A stretch of DNA of 64,000 bases from Azotimanducus sp965199815 (GCA_965199815.1 CBDATE010000034.1:62001-126000), one strand, 5' to 3'; counted from the stretch's first letter, positions 1-13,488 are shown. The notes: generated from the sequence alone by a model not told the origin. Translations and numbers: made by a program.

Positions 1-43
1 CAGGGCCAAGGACGCAGAACACGCAGATGGCGACAGCGCCTGA
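1..43 (+). CDS. rplJ: Ribosomal protein L10, C-terminal end (partial)
   Basis: The reading frame starting at base 2 encodes RAKDAEHADGDSA and stops at TGA 41-43. L10 proteins usually end in a short Ala/Lys/Asp-rich tail (compare the VRDAKEA-type ends of enterobacterial L10), and rplJ directly precedes rplL in nearly all bacteria. Only 13 codons are inside the window, so the identification rests on position and composition. Confidence 0.55.
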   Translation, partial: RAKDAEHADGDSA

Positions 44-102
44 AGAAAATCAATCACGCATATGCACACGCATAGCCAACACACCCCTGGAGGAATACAC
101 CA

Positions 103-492
103 ATGGAATTGTCCAAAGACGATATCGTAAACGCCGTCTCCGAGATGAGCGTCATGGATGTGGTCGAGCTCGTCAAGATGATGGAGGAGCGCTTCGGCGT
201 GACAGCCGCGGCCGCCGTGGCAGCACCTGCACCGGCACAGGCCGGAGAAGAATCTGTCGGCGGTGCCGAAGAGGAAGTGCAAACCGCCTTTGACGTGGTT
301 CTCACTGCACCCGGCGACAAGAAAGTCAATGTCATCAAAGCCATTCGGGCTATCACCGGACTCGGCCTGAAGGAATCCAAGGCCGTCGTGGACGGCGCTC
401 CCCAGGTGGTAAAGGAAGGTGTCAGCAAGGAAGAAGCGGAATCCTTCAAGACACAGATTGAAGAAGCAGGTGGCAGCGCGGAACTCAAGTAA
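103..492 (+). CDS. rplL: 50S ribosomal protein L7/L12
   Basis: Stalk protein of the large ribosomal subunit, present in several copies on L10 and recruiting the GTPase factors. The 129-residue product has the expected parts. The N-terminal dimerisation helix region covers about residues 1-32 and contains MDVVELVKMMEERFGV. An Ala/Pro/Glu-rich hinge follows at about 33-57. The C-terminal factor-binding domain contains KVNVIKAIRAITGLGLKESK, then a lysine-rich loop. It is slightly longer than the usual 120-125 residues because the hinge is extended. The start is fixed by GGAGG at 89-93, nine bases before ATG. It follows rplJ and precedes rpoB, separated by an attenuator-like hairpin. Confidence 0.98.
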   Translation: MELSKDDIVNAVSEMSVMDVVELVKMMEERFGVTAAAAVAAPAPAQAGEESVGGAEEEVQTAFDVVLTAPGDKKVNVIKAIRAITGLGLKESKAVVDGAPQVVKEGVSKEEAESFKTQIEEAGGSAELK

Positions 493-573
493 TTCGACAG
501 GTTCGAGATCTCATTGCTCATCGGGAATCCGACAAGCGCCTGGCAGCGGCTTGGCGAGTTCCCGAGACATTTC

Positions 574-624
574 GGCCTGAACGGCTCTCGCGTACGTGAG
601 TCGTTCAGGCCATTGAATTTTTTT
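574..624 (+). terminator. rplL-rpoB intergenic hairpin with T-run (attenuator)
   Basis: A perfect 10-bp inverted repeat, GGCCTGAACG (574-583) and CGTTCAGGCC (602-611), is followed by seven T residues at 618-624. It lies between rplL and rpoB, where enterobacteria have a partial terminator that lets L7/L12 be made in excess over RNA polymerase. Readthrough to rpoB is expected because no strong promoter is obvious before rpoB. Confidence 0.75.
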
Positions 625-647
625 GCAGTACTTCAATGGAGCACCCC

Positions 648-3600
648 ATGTCTCTGAGTTTGGCGGAAAGGAAGCGTTGGCGCAAAGACTTCGGCACCTT
701 GCCCGAAGTCATGGAGATTCCATACCTGCTGGCAATCCAGATCAATTCCTATCGCATGTTCCTGCAAGCCGATGTAGCGCCGGAAGAACGCGGCGAGCAC
801 GGGCTGCATGGCACCTTCAAGTCCATCTTTCCCATCAAGAGCCGTTCCGAAAATGCACAGCTCGACTATGTGAGCTACAGCTTCCGGGAGCCGCCGTTTG
901 ATGTCAAGGAATGCCTGCAGCGCGGTGCGAACTATGCCGCGCCGCTGCATGTCAAGGTGCGGCTCAAACTCTTTGATCGCGAGACGAACAACAAGACCGT
1001 CAAGGAGATCAAGGAGCAGGAAGTCTATATGGGCGAAATTCCGCTCATGACGGAACACGGCACCTTCATCGTCAACGGCACACAGAAGGTCGTTGTCTCG
1101 CAATTGCACAGATCTCCGGGGGTCTTTTTCGATCACGACAAGGGCAAGACACATTCTTCCGGCAAGCTGCTCTATTCGGCACGGGTCATTCCCTATCGAG
1201 GCTCATGGCTCGATTTCGAATTCGACCCCAAGGACCTGGTGTATGTGCGCATTGACCGCAGACGCAAGCTGCCGGCCACCATCATGCTGCGCGCGCTCGG
1301 CCTGTCTTCCGAGGAAATGCTCGCTCTCTTCTTCGAGAAGGTGCATTTTCACCGCAAGCGCAACGGCAAATACTCCATGGATCTGGTGCCGGAGCGTATG
1401 CGTGGAGATGTGGCGAGCTTTGATATACACGATCGGGAAGGTAAGCTGATCATCTCTCAGGGCAGACGCATTACTGCCCGTCATGTCCGCCAGCTCGCTG
1501 CCACCAGATTCAGGCGGCTCGATGTCCCGCGCGAATTCCTCGTCGGCAAGGTCTGCTCCAGCGCCCTGATTGACAAGAGCACCGGCGAAGAGGTGGCACC
1601 CTGCAACACGGTTATCACTGACGAATTGCTGACGCGTCTGGAAGAGCTCGGCTTTCAGGACATAGACACCATCTACAGCAATGATCTTGACTGTGGCAAC
1701 TATCTGTCGGAAACCCTGCGCATCGACCCTGCGCACACCCAGCATGAGGCCAGGGTGGAAATCTATCGCATGATGCGTCCGGGCGAGCCGCCTACCCGTG
1801 AAGCCGCGGATGGACTCTTCGAGCGTCTGTTCTTTTCCGAGGAACGCTACGACCTGAGCGCCGTCGGCCGCATGAAATTCAATCGGCGTCTTGGGCGCGA
1901 CAGTATTGAAGGCGAAGGCGTACTGACGACGGACGATATTGTCGAGGTATTGCGTACCCTCATTGAAGTGCGCAATGGCAAGGGTACGGTGGACGATATC
2001 GACCACCTTGGCAACCGCCGTGTGCGTTCGGTGGGCGAGATGGCCGAGAACCAGTTTCGCATAGGTCTGGCGCGGGTCGAACGCGCTGTCAAGGAGCGTC
2101 TCGGCGTGGCCGAAAGCGAAGGTCTCATGCCGAAGGACATGATCAACGCCAAGCCGGTGGCGGCTGCGGTACGCGAGTTTTTTGGTTCGAGTCAGCTTTC
2201 GCAGTTCATGGACCAGAACAACCCGCTCTCCGAGGTGGCCAACAAGCGCCGTATCTCGGCGCTCGGACCGGGTGGCCTGACGCGCGAACGCGCCGGATTC
2301 GAGGTGCGCGATGTACACCCCACGCACTATGGCCGCGTCTGTCCTGTCGAAACGCCCGAAGGTCCGAATATCGGCCTTATCAACAACCTCGCCACCTATG
2401 CGCGCACCAACGAATACGGTTTTCTGGAGAGCCCGTACCGCAAGGTCATCGATGGTGCAGTGACTGACGAGATCACCTATCTCTCGGCTGTAGATGAAGC
2501 CGATTTCGTCATTGCCCAGGCTGGGACGAAGATTCTTGACGGCAAGCTCGTTGACGACCTTATTGACGTGCGTCGCAACAACGAATTTCTCAAGACCACA
2601 GCAGAAAATATCGATTATCTCGATGTCTCGCCCAAGCAGGTGGTGTCGGTGGCGGCATCACTCATCCCCTTCCTCGAGCATGACGATGCCAACCGCGCAC
2701 TCATGGGCTCCAACATGCAGCGTCAGGCCGTGCCGCTCATTCGTGCCGAGACCCCGCTTGTCGGCACCGGCATGGAGCGCCGCGTGGCCATAGATTCGGG
2801 GGTGTGTGCAGTGGCGCGGCGTGGCGGCGTGGTGGAGAGCGTCGATGCCGGGCGCATCATCGTGCGTGTGCGCGAGCAGGAAACCGAAGCTGGCGAGGCA
2901 GGTGTCGATATCTACAATCTCACCAAGTTCTCCCGCTCCAACCAGAATACCTGTATCAATCAGCGCCCGCTGGTGCGCCCGGGCGAAGAGGTCAGTCCCC
3001 GCGATGTGCTCGCTGACGGGCCGTCAATCGATCTCGGTGAACTGGCGCTCGGGCAGAACATGCGCATCGCGCTCATGCCCTGGAACGGCTATAACTTCGA
3101 GGATTCCATTCTCATTTCCGAGCGAGTGGTCAGCGAGGACAGATTCACCAGCATCCATATTCAGGAACTTACCTGTACGGCGCGCGACAGCAAGCTCGGT
3201 GCCGACGAAATTACCAGCGACATTCCGAATGTCGGCGAAGGTGCGCTGCGTCACCTTGACGAATCCGGAGTTGTCTATATAGGTGCCGAAGTCAAACAGG
3301 GCGATGTGCTGGTTGGCAAGGTCACGCCCAAGGGCGAGACACAACTGACACCGGAAGAGAAGTTGCTGCGGGCCATCTTCGGAGAGAAGGCGTCGGACGT
3401 CAAGGACACCTCGTTGCGCGCACCCTCGGGGGTCAAGGGCACGGTTATCGATGTGCAGATATTCACGCGTGAAGGTGTCGAGAAAGATGCGCGCGCGCAA
3501 GCCATCGAAGATCAGCAGCTGCGTGAAATCCGTCAGGACCTCGATGACGAGTTTCGCATTCTCGAAGAAGCGACCTTCGAGCGTCTGCGCAGCATGCTGG

Positions 3601-4721
3601 TCGGCAAGAAGGCCGTGCGTGCGCCCGGCAAACAGTCTCGCTCCATCATCACTGACGCGTATCTGGATGCACTGCCGCGGAATGACTGGTTTGGCCTGCG
3701 GATGGTGGTTGAGCGTTGTAACGAAGAACTGGAACAGGCTGAATTGCAGCTTCAGCAGCGACGCACACGGCTCGAAGAAGTGTTCAACGACAAGAAGCAG
3801 AAGCTGCAGCGAGGTGAAGACTTGCCGCCGGGTGTCATCAAGACCATCAAGGTGCTGCTCGCGGTCAAGCGTCGTATTCAACCGGGCGACAAGATGGCCG
3901 GTCGGCACGGGAACAAGGGCGTGATTTCGGTCATCATGCCGACGGAAGACATGCCGTACGATGAGCATGGGGAGCCGGTAGATATCATCCTCAACCCGCT
4001 CGGCGTACCGTCGCGCATGAATGTCGGGCAAATCCTGGAGGCGCATCTGGGCTGGGCCGCCAGGGAAATTGGACAGAAGATCAACGCCATGCTCGAGCAA
4101 CAGCACGCGGTGAAATCGATCCGCAAGCTGTTGGACGAGGTGTACAACAAGGGTGAGGGGCGCAAGCACGACTTTGACGCGCTCGACGATGCCGCGCTTG
4201 TCGAGCTCGGGCGCAATGTCACGCGTGGCATTCCCTTCGCCTCTCCGGTGTTTGACGGCGCGACCGAGGATGAAATCAAGCGGCTCCTGAAGCTGGCCGA
4301 CTTGCCGTCCTCGGGTCAATGCACTCTCCATGACGGGCGCACCGGCGAGCAATTCCACCGACCGGTAACCGTCGGCTACATGTACATGCTCAAGCTGAAT
4401 CATCTGGTTGACGACAAGATGCATTCGCGCTCCACGGGCAGCTACAGCCTGGTGACGCAGCAGCCGCTCGGTGGCAAGGCGCAGTTCGGCGGTCAGCGGT
4501 TCGGCGAGATGGAAGTCTGGGCACTTGAAGCCTATGGTGCTGCCTACACCCTGCAGGAGATGCTCACCGTGAAGTCGGACGACATCAACGGGCGCACCAA
4601 GATGTACAAGAACATTGTTGATGGCGACTTCCGTATGGACGCGGGCACACCGGAGTCTTTCCAGGTGCTGTTGCGCGAGGTGCGATCACTTGGCATCAAT
4701 CTGGAGCTCAACCGCGAGTAG
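648..4721 (+). CDS. rpoB: DNA-directed RNA polymerase subunit beta
   Basis: Beta subunit of RNA polymerase, 1357 residues, close to the enterobacterial length. The ATG at 648 was chosen over 636 because MSLSLAERKRWRKDFG aligns with the start of E. coli RpoB and because GGAG at 638-641 is well spaced. Recognisable blocks include HRSPGVFFDHDKGKTHSSGK, the rifampicin-pocket segment FGSSQLSQFMDQNNPLSEV, GRVCPVETPEGPNIGLI, and the C-terminal TGSYSLVTQQPLGGKAQFGG. Within the rifampicin pocket the residue equivalent to E. coli His526 is Asn (codon AAC at 2241-2243, residue 532), while the surrounding residues are the conserved sensitive type. The gene is co-transcribed with rpoC. Confidence 0.99.
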   Translation: MSLSLAERKRWRKDFGTLPEVMEIPYLLAIQINSYRMFLQADVAPEERGEHGLHGTFKSIFPIKSRSENAQLDYVSYSFREPPFDVKECLQRGANYAAPLHVKVRLKLFDRETNNKTVKEIKEQEVYMGEIPLMTEHGTFIVNGTQKVVVSQLHRSPGVFFDHDKGKTHSSGKLLYSARVIPYRGSWLDFEFDPKDLVYVRIDRRRKLPATIMLRALGLSSEEMLALFFEKVHFHRKRNGKYSMDLVPERMRGDVASFDIHDREGKLIISQGRRITARHVRQLAATRFRRLDVPREFLVGKVCSSALIDKSTGEEVAPCNTVITDELLTRLEELGFQDIDTIYSNDLDCGNYLSETLRIDPAHTQHEARVEIYRMMRPGEPPTREAADGLFERLFFSEERYDLSAVGRMKFNRRLGRDSIEGEGVLTTDDIVEVLRTLIEVRNGKGTVDDIDHLGNRRVRSVGEMAENQFRIGLARVERAVKERLGVAESEGLMPKDMINAKPVAAAVREFFGSSQLSQFMDQNNPLSEVANKRRISALGPGGLTRERAGFEVRDVHPTHYGRVCPVETPEGPNIGLINNLATYARTNEYGFLESPYRKVIDGAVTDEITYLSAVDEADFVIAQAGTKILDGKLVDDLIDVRRNNEFLKTTAENIDYLDVSPKQVVSVAASLIPFLEHDDANRALMGSNMQRQAVPLIRAETPLVGTGMERRVAIDSGVCAVARRGGVVESVDAGRIIVRVREQETEAGEAGVDIYNLTKFSRSNQNTCINQRPLVRPGEEVSPRDVLADGPSIDLGELALGQNMRIALMPWNGYNFEDSILISERVVSEDRFTSIHIQELTCTARDSKLGADEITSDIPNVGEGALRHLDESGVVYIGAEVKQGDVLVGKVTPKGETQLTPEEKLLRAIFGEKASDVKDTSLRAPSGVKGTVIDVQIFTREGVEKDARAQAIEDQQLREIRQDLDDEFRILEEATFERLRSMLVGKKAVRAPGKQSRSIITDAYLDALPRNDWFGLRMVVERCNEELEQAELQLQQRRTRLEEVFNDKKQKLQRGEDLPPGVIKTIKVLLAVKRRIQPGDKMAGRHGNKGVISVIMPTEDMPYDEHGEPVDIILNPLGVPSRMNVGQILEAHLGWAAREIGQKINAMLEQQHAVKSIRKLLDEVYNKGEGRKHDFDALDDAALVELGRNVTRGIPFASPVFDGATEDEIKRLLKLADLPSSGQCTLHDGRTGEQFHRPVTVGYMYMLKLNHLVDDKMHSRSTGSYSLVTQQPLGGKAQFGGQRFGEMEVWALEAYGAAYTLQEMLTVKSDDINGRTKMYKNIVDGDFRMDAGTPESFQVLLREVRSLGINLELNRE

Positions 4722-4827
4722 GCATGGCCGCGCGCTCGGGCCGCACTTCGGGCGCAAGCGACAATCAGGCAGCTGTCAGAGCAGAAGATCAACAGAAAGA
4801 CGATTCAGGAAGAGGCAAGGAGTTACC

Positions 4828-9318
<4,491 letters not shown>

Positions 9319-9362
9319 GCGAGTTCGATGCATGTCATGAGCGCAATGATTCACCTCGTGAA

Positions 9363-9393
9363 TTGACCCTCTCATGCCGTACCCTGTTAAAAT
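9363..9393 (+). promoter_or_regulatory. Predicted sigma-70 promoter of rpsL-rpsG-fusA
   Basis: TTGACC (9363-9368) and TAAAAT (9388-9393) are separated by 19 bp, or by 18 bp if TTAAAA is used as the -10. They lie 24 bases before the rpsL start in the 98-bp gap after rpoC, giving a short leader. Both hexamers are close to consensus, but the spacing is slightly long. Confidence 0.55.
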
Positions 9394-9416
9394 TACCCCG
9401 TTAACGAAGAGACGCT

Positions 9417-9788
9417 ATGGCCACCGCTAGTCAACTGGTACGCAAACCGCGCAAGAGGAAGCTCGAGAAGAGCAAGGTTCCCGCCCTGCAAGGCTGCCCG
9501 CAAAGGCGTGGCGTGTGTACGCGCGTGTACGCGACCACTCCAAAAAAACCCAATTCCGCCATGCGCAAGGTGTGCCGGGTGCGCCTGACCAATGGCTACG
9601 AGGTTACGTCCTACATAGGTGGTGAAGGTCACAACCTGCAGGAACACTCGGCTATCCTGATTCGCGGTGGGCGAGTCAAGGACTTGCCGGGAGTTCGCTA
9701 CCATACGGTGCGTGGAACGCTTGATGCCTCCGGTGTCGCGAGCCGCCGCCAGGGCCGCTCCAAATACGGTGCCAAGCGACCCAGATAA
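9417..9788 (+). CDS. rpsL: 30S ribosomal protein S12
   Basis: Decoding-site protein of the small subunit, 123 residues, the normal length. Signatures seen are LVRKPRKRK near the N-terminus, GVCTRVYATTPKKPNSAMRK, and GGRVKDLPGVRYHTVRGTLD. The two lysines whose substitution gives streptomycin resistance (in TPKKPNS and GRVKDLPG) are wild type. First gene of the str-type operon, 92 bp before rpsG. Confidence 0.99.
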   Translation: MATASQLVRKPRKRKLEKSKVPALQGCPQRRGVCTRVYATTPKKPNSAMRKVCRVRLTNGYEVTSYIGGEGHNLQEHSAILIRGGRVKDLPGVRYHTVRGTLDASGVASRRQGRSKYGAKRPR

Positions 9789-9880
9789 CCCACCATCTCA
9801 CTGCAACAGCAAGTAAGGCCGCATCCGGGCGGGCGTACAGGTCGCCGAGTGTGCGGATACCCTGAAGTGGAGGACAACCC

Positions 9881-10354
9881 ATGCCAAGAAGACGAGTCGC
9901 GCAAAAGCGCAGCATCCTGCCAGACCCGAAGTTTCACGACCACACGGTGGCCAAGTTCATCAATCACATCATGGTGAGTGGCAAGAAATCGGTGGCGGAA
10001 CGCATTGTTTACGGCGCGTTTGACGTGATCGGCGAGAAGCGTCCCGGCCAGGATGCAGTGCAGCTGTTCAAGGACGCGCTGGAAACGGTCTCTCCGGTAG
10101 TCGAAGTACGCTCGCGCCGTGTTGGCGGTGCTACCTATCAGGTGCCGCACGAGGTGCGCGAGAATCGCCGCCAGGCACTGGCCATGCGTTGGCTGGTTGA
10201 ATGTGCTCGCCGCCGCAGCGAGAAATCCATGCCTGCCCGCCTGGCGGGTGAGTTGCTCGACGCTGCCGAAGAGCGTGGAAACGCTTTCAAGCGCAAGGAA
10301 GACACGCATCGCATGGCAGAGGCTAACCGCGCTTTTTCACACTATCGCTTCTGA
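9881..10354 (+). CDS. rpsG: 30S ribosomal protein S7
   Basis: Primary 16S rRNA 3'-domain binding protein of the small subunit, 157 residues. It begins MPRRRVAQKR and contains KFINHIMVSGKKSVAERIVY, the beta-hairpin region VRSRRVGGATYQVPHEV and the Arg-rich block RRQALAMRWLVECARRRSEK, all typical of S7. GGAGG at 869-873 of this kilobase (9869-9873) precedes the ATG by seven bases. It lies between rpsL and fusA as in the classical str operon. Confidence 0.99.
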   Translation: MPRRRVAQKRSILPDPKFHDHTVAKFINHIMVSGKKSVAERIVYGAFDVIGEKRPGQDAVQLFKDALETVSPVVEVRSRRVGGATYQVPHEVRENRRQALAMRWLVECARRRSEKSMPARLAGELLDAAEERGNAFKRKEDTHRMAEANRAFSHYRF

Positions 10355-10421
10355 CGCAGGTTTTTTTCCTGCAAGAAGGCAGCTTCCATTTTCGAGATTT
10401 TCGCCGGGCACAGGAGATGTC

Positions 10422-12521
10422 ATGCCTCGCACAACACCTGTTCAACGCTATAGAAACATCGGCATCGTCGCGCATGTGGATGCCGGCAAGACCACCACCA
10501 CGGAGCGTGTGCTGTTTTACACCGGGCTCACCCACAAGGTGGGCGAAGTGCATGAGGGCAGTGCTGTCATGGACTGGATGGAACAGGAGCAGGAACGTGG
10601 TATCACTATCACTTCAGCCGCCACCACCTGTTTCTGGGAAGGTATGGACGGCCGCTATCCGCGCCACCGAATCAACATCATCGACACGCCTGGACATGTG
10701 GACTTCACCATCGAGGTAGAGCGCAGCCTGCGCGTCCTTGATGGTGCCGTGGTGGTGTTTTGCGGGGTTGCCGGTGTCGAGCCGCAATCTGAAACTGTCT
10801 GGCGACAGGCGAATCGCTATCAGGTGCCGCGCATGGTGTTTGTCAACAAGCTGGACCGTGCCGGCGGTCAGTTCCTGCGCGTGGTTGACCAGATTCGTAC
10901 CCGACTCGGCTCGGTGCCCGTTGTCATGCAGCTGCCGATCGGCAGTGAAGAAAACTTCCGCGGCCTCGTTGATCTCGTGGAAATGAAGGCGCTGTACTGG
11001 GACGAAGCCGACAAGGGTACGCGCTGCGATATTCAGGACATTCCGGCAGAGATGCAGGAGGATGCCGAGCACTATCGTGAACTTCTCATGGAAGCGGCGG
11101 CCGATGCCAGTGATGAGCTCATGGAAGCCTATCTCGAAGAGGGGGAACTCTCCGGCGAGGCCATTCGCAAGGGCATTCGGCAACTGACCATCGACAACCG
11201 CGTTGTGCCGGCGCTGTGCGGCTCGGCTTTCAAGTTCAAGGGCGTACAGACCATGCTTGATGCCGTCATCGACTACCTGCCGGCACCGGATGAAGTCAAG
11301 GCCATCGAGGGTACGCTCGATGATGGCGAGACCATCGGGGAACGTCATGCAGACGACAAGGCACCATTCGCCGCACTGGCTTTCAAGGTTGCTACCGACC
11401 CCTTTGTCGGCACCCTGACCTTCTTCCGCGCCTATTCGGGCATCCTCACCTCTGGCGATCAGGTGTACAACCCGATCAAGCAGCAGCGATTCAGAATTGG
11501 ACGCATGGTGCAGATGCATTCCAATCAGCGCGAAGAAATCAAGGAAGTGCGCGCCGGTGATATCGCTGCCGCTGTCGGCCTCAAGAGCGTGACGACCGGA
11601 GACACCCTGTGTGACCTCGGCAACCAGATCACGCTGGAGCGGATGGACTTCCCCGAGCCGGTCATTTCGGTCGCAGTGGAGCCCAAGTCGGTTGCAGATC
11701 AGGAGAAGATGTCCGCCGCCCTCGGCAAGCTGGCGCAGGAAGACCCCTCATTTCGCGTCACCAGCGACGAAGAATCCGGCCAGACCATTATCTCCGGCAT
11801 GGGCGAATTGCATCTCGACATTATCGTGGACCGCATGAGACGCGAGTTTTCGGTCTCTGCCAACATCGGCAAGCCGCAGGTTGCCTATCGGGAAACGATC
11901 AAGTCGTCGGTGGAATCCGAGGGCAAGTACATTCGTCAATCCGGCGGGCGCGGCCAGTACGGCCACGTGTGGTTGCGCATCGAACCTCTGGAGAGCGACG
12001 ATGACAGTGCTGGCTATGAATTCGAGGAAACCATTGTCGGTGGCGTGGTGCCGCGCGAGTATATTCCGGCGGTCAACAAGGGCATTCAGGAACAGCTTGA
12101 AAACGGTGTGCTGGCGGGCTACCCGCTGATCGGCGTGAAAGCGACTCTCTATGACGGCTCCTTTCACGAAGTGGATTCAAGCGAGGTGGCGTTCAAGATT
12201 GCCGGTGCCCAGGCGCTCAGGGACGGTGCGTTGCGCGCGTCACCGGTACTGCTCGAACCCATCATGAATGTCGAGGTGGTGACACCGGAAGACTACATGG
12301 GCGATGTAGTCGGGGATCTCAATCGTCGCCGCGGCCTCATCGAGGGCATGGACGAGAACCCTTCCGGCAAGGTGATTCGCGCCGCCGTACCGCTCGCCGA
12401 GATGTTCGGTTATTCAACTGATCTGCGCTCCGCGACGCAAGGTCGGGCGACCTTCACCATGGAGTTTGCGCAATACGGCGAAGTACCGCGCAATATCGCC
12501 GAAGGCATCATTGGCAAGTAG
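10422..12521 (+). CDS. fusA: Elongation factor G
   Basis: Translocation GTPase, 699 residues. The ATG at 10422 follows GGAG (10413-10416); a longer in-frame start at 10119 lies inside rpsG and is rejected. GTP-binding motifs are in order: AHVDAGKT (residues 17-24), ERGITI, DTPGHVD, NKLDRAG and GSAFK. Domain IV and V signatures such as GRGQYGHVWLR and VTPEDYMGDVVGDLNRRRG are present. The protein has the normal bacterial EF-G1 length. Unlike the common arrangement, no tuf gene follows. The operon ends at a hairpin and the next gene is convergent. Confidence 0.98.
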   Translation: MPRTTPVQRYRNIGIVAHVDAGKTTTTERVLFYTGLTHKVGEVHEGSAVMDWMEQEQERGITITSAATTCFWEGMDGRYPRHRINIIDTPGHVDFTIEVERSLRVLDGAVVVFCGVAGVEPQSETVWRQANRYQVPRMVFVNKLDRAGGQFLRVVDQIRTRLGSVPVVMQLPIGSEENFRGLVDLVEMKALYWDEADKGTRCDIQDIPAEMQEDAEHYRELLMEAAADASDELMEAYLEEGELSGEAIRKGIRQLTIDNRVVPALCGSAFKFKGVQTMLDAVIDYLPAPDEVKAIEGTLDDGETIGERHADDKAPFAALAFKVATDPFVGTLTFFRAYSGILTSGDQVYNPIKQQRFRIGRMVQMHSNQREEIKEVRAGDIAAAVGLKSVTTGDTLCDLGNQITLERMDFPEPVISVAVEPKSVADQEKMSAALGKLAQEDPSFRVTSDEESGQTIISGMGELHLDIIVDRMRREFSVSANIGKPQVAYRETIKSSVESEGKYIRQSGGRGQYGHVWLRIEPLESDDDSAGYEFEETIVGGVVPREYIPAVNKGIQEQLENGVLAGYPLIGVKATLYDGSFHEVDSSEVAFKIAGAQALRDGALRASPVLLEPIMNVEVVTPEDYMGDVVGDLNRRRGLIEGMDENPSGKVIRAAVPLAEMFGYSTDLRSATQGRATFTMEFAQYGEVPRNIAEGIIGK

Positions 12522-12531
12522 CAGCCAGACA

Positions 12532-12581
12532 CGGGAAACCCCTGCATAACCCTGCATAGCTCTGCATAACGGAGTTTCCCG
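12532..12581. terminator. Inverted repeat between fusA and the convergent DUF3883 gene
   Basis: CGGGAAAC (12532-12539) pairs with GTTTCCCG (12574-12581), and TTATT follows. It sits between two convergent genes and probably ends transcription from both sides. The loop holds three consecutive 10-bp near-repeats (12541-12550, 12551-12560, 12561-12570) of the form CCTGCATAAC. The arms and the CTGCATAACGGAGTTTCCC part resemble the terminal palindrome of the composite repeats near 20.66 and 27.88 kb. Confidence 0.6.
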
Positions 12582-12594
12582 TTATTCGTGACGC

Positions 12595-13488
12595 TCAGCG
12601 AAAACTTGCGAGGAAGCTCGTCGGGGAGAGCGCTACGTGTGCATCAAGCGGGGGGCGCAACTCGAATGCTGTGGGGCGCTGTGCAAAGTTGAACACGCGC
12701 AGCAGGCACCAGACATCTTCTTTCTTCTCGGCTATATCAAGCTCGTTGCGGGAGATGAAGAAGGGCGTTCTTTCCCATCCGTTTGTGGTCTTGACTTCTA
12801 TCAGGCGCCTGCTGCCATCGGGCGAGAAGCTCGCTATGTCGAACCCCGCGCCATCGCCTTCTTCTTCCGAAATCCAGTGTACGCGTCTGGCGAGGTCCTT
12901 GCGGCCCTTGTTGGTGAGCACTTGGCGTTCGGTTGTCAGAACAAGTTCTTCACCAGCCCGTCCGAGTTCGCGATTCCTCTGATCCCGACCCGCAAAGTCG
13001 AATTTGGCGACGAGTGAAGCCACATGCCCGTGATCCTTTGGCGGCGGTTCGTTTGTGAGTGAAGGCGGAGGCACGAAGGCCAGCGCCACTTCCTGGTCGC
13101 GCAGGCGAGTGGAAAGCGGTGGTCGATCAATCCATGCGCGATTGCCGTCAAGCCAGCGCTCCACCGCGTTCACAAGGGACCTCTGGAAGTTCATGGCGGG
13201 CTTGTAGCCGGGAATCCAGGTCTCTCCGCTCAATTGCAATATGGCGCTGACGTTACGGATCTTGTATCCGATTGAACCTTTGTTACGCCCGGTTTGCTCC
13301 TGCAGCCTTCTGCTGTGTTCCGCCTTGGAATAGGGGTGGCCCCTCAGGTCCATATCGAGCATTTCAAAGTAGCTCGCAACCACCAGATCGTTCTCCCAGT
13401 CTGTCCATGTACTGCTTGGCATGGATGCCAGGGTAACACTGTGTATTGACCCAGGCACATTCGGCTCGGTGCGGCTGGCGGCGGCCAT
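12595..13488 (-). CDS. DUF3883 (NOV C-terminal-like) nuclease-fold protein
   Basis: Predicted PD-(D/E)XK-type protein of 297 residues. The C-terminal half (about 170-290) carries GRAGEELVLTTERQVL, then GAGFDIASFSPDGSRRLIEV followed by KTT. This gives the D...EVK pattern of a restriction-endonuclease-like core, as in DUF3883 domains often linked to restriction and phage defence. The N-terminal half (about 30-120) has WTDWENDLVVASYFEMLDMD and an IPGYKPAMNFQRSL-like segment shared with several HNH or DUF3883 nucleases. The longest ATG start is given; an internal ATG at 13422 (MPSSTWTDW) is also plausible, and neither has a strong Shine-Dalgarno. No methyltransferase or helicase partner is adjacent. 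Function as a DNA-cleaving or defence protein is inference. Confidence 0.7.
   Translation of the reverse strand: MAAASRTEPNVPGSIHSVTLASMPSSTWTDWENDLVVASYFEMLDMDLRGHPYSKAEHSRRLQEQTGRNKGSIGYKIRNVSAILQLSGETWIPGYKPAMNFQRSLVNAVERWLDGNRAWIDRPPLSTRLRDQEVALAFVPPPSLTNEPPPKDHGHVASLVAKFDFAGRDQRNRELGRAGEELVLTTERQVLTNKGRKDLARRVHWISEEEGDGAGFDIASFSPDGSRRLIEVKTTNGWERTPFFISRNELDIAEKKEDVWCLLRVFNFAQRPTAFELRPPLDAHVALSPTSFLASFR

Noticed and set aside
3024..4424. 466-codon open frame on the minus strand opposite rpoB
   Set aside because: It is a shadow of rpoB codon usage in G+C-rich DNA; the protein has no recognisable domain and the plus-strand gene is certain.
9488..9790. Streptomycin-resistance substitution in rpsL
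   Set aside because: Both critical lysines are wild type (TPKKPNS and GRVKDLPG).
12532..12570. Possible CRISPR-like array from the three 10-bp repeats
   Set aside because: Units are contiguous without spacers and too short; it is a slippage-type repeat in a hairpin loop.
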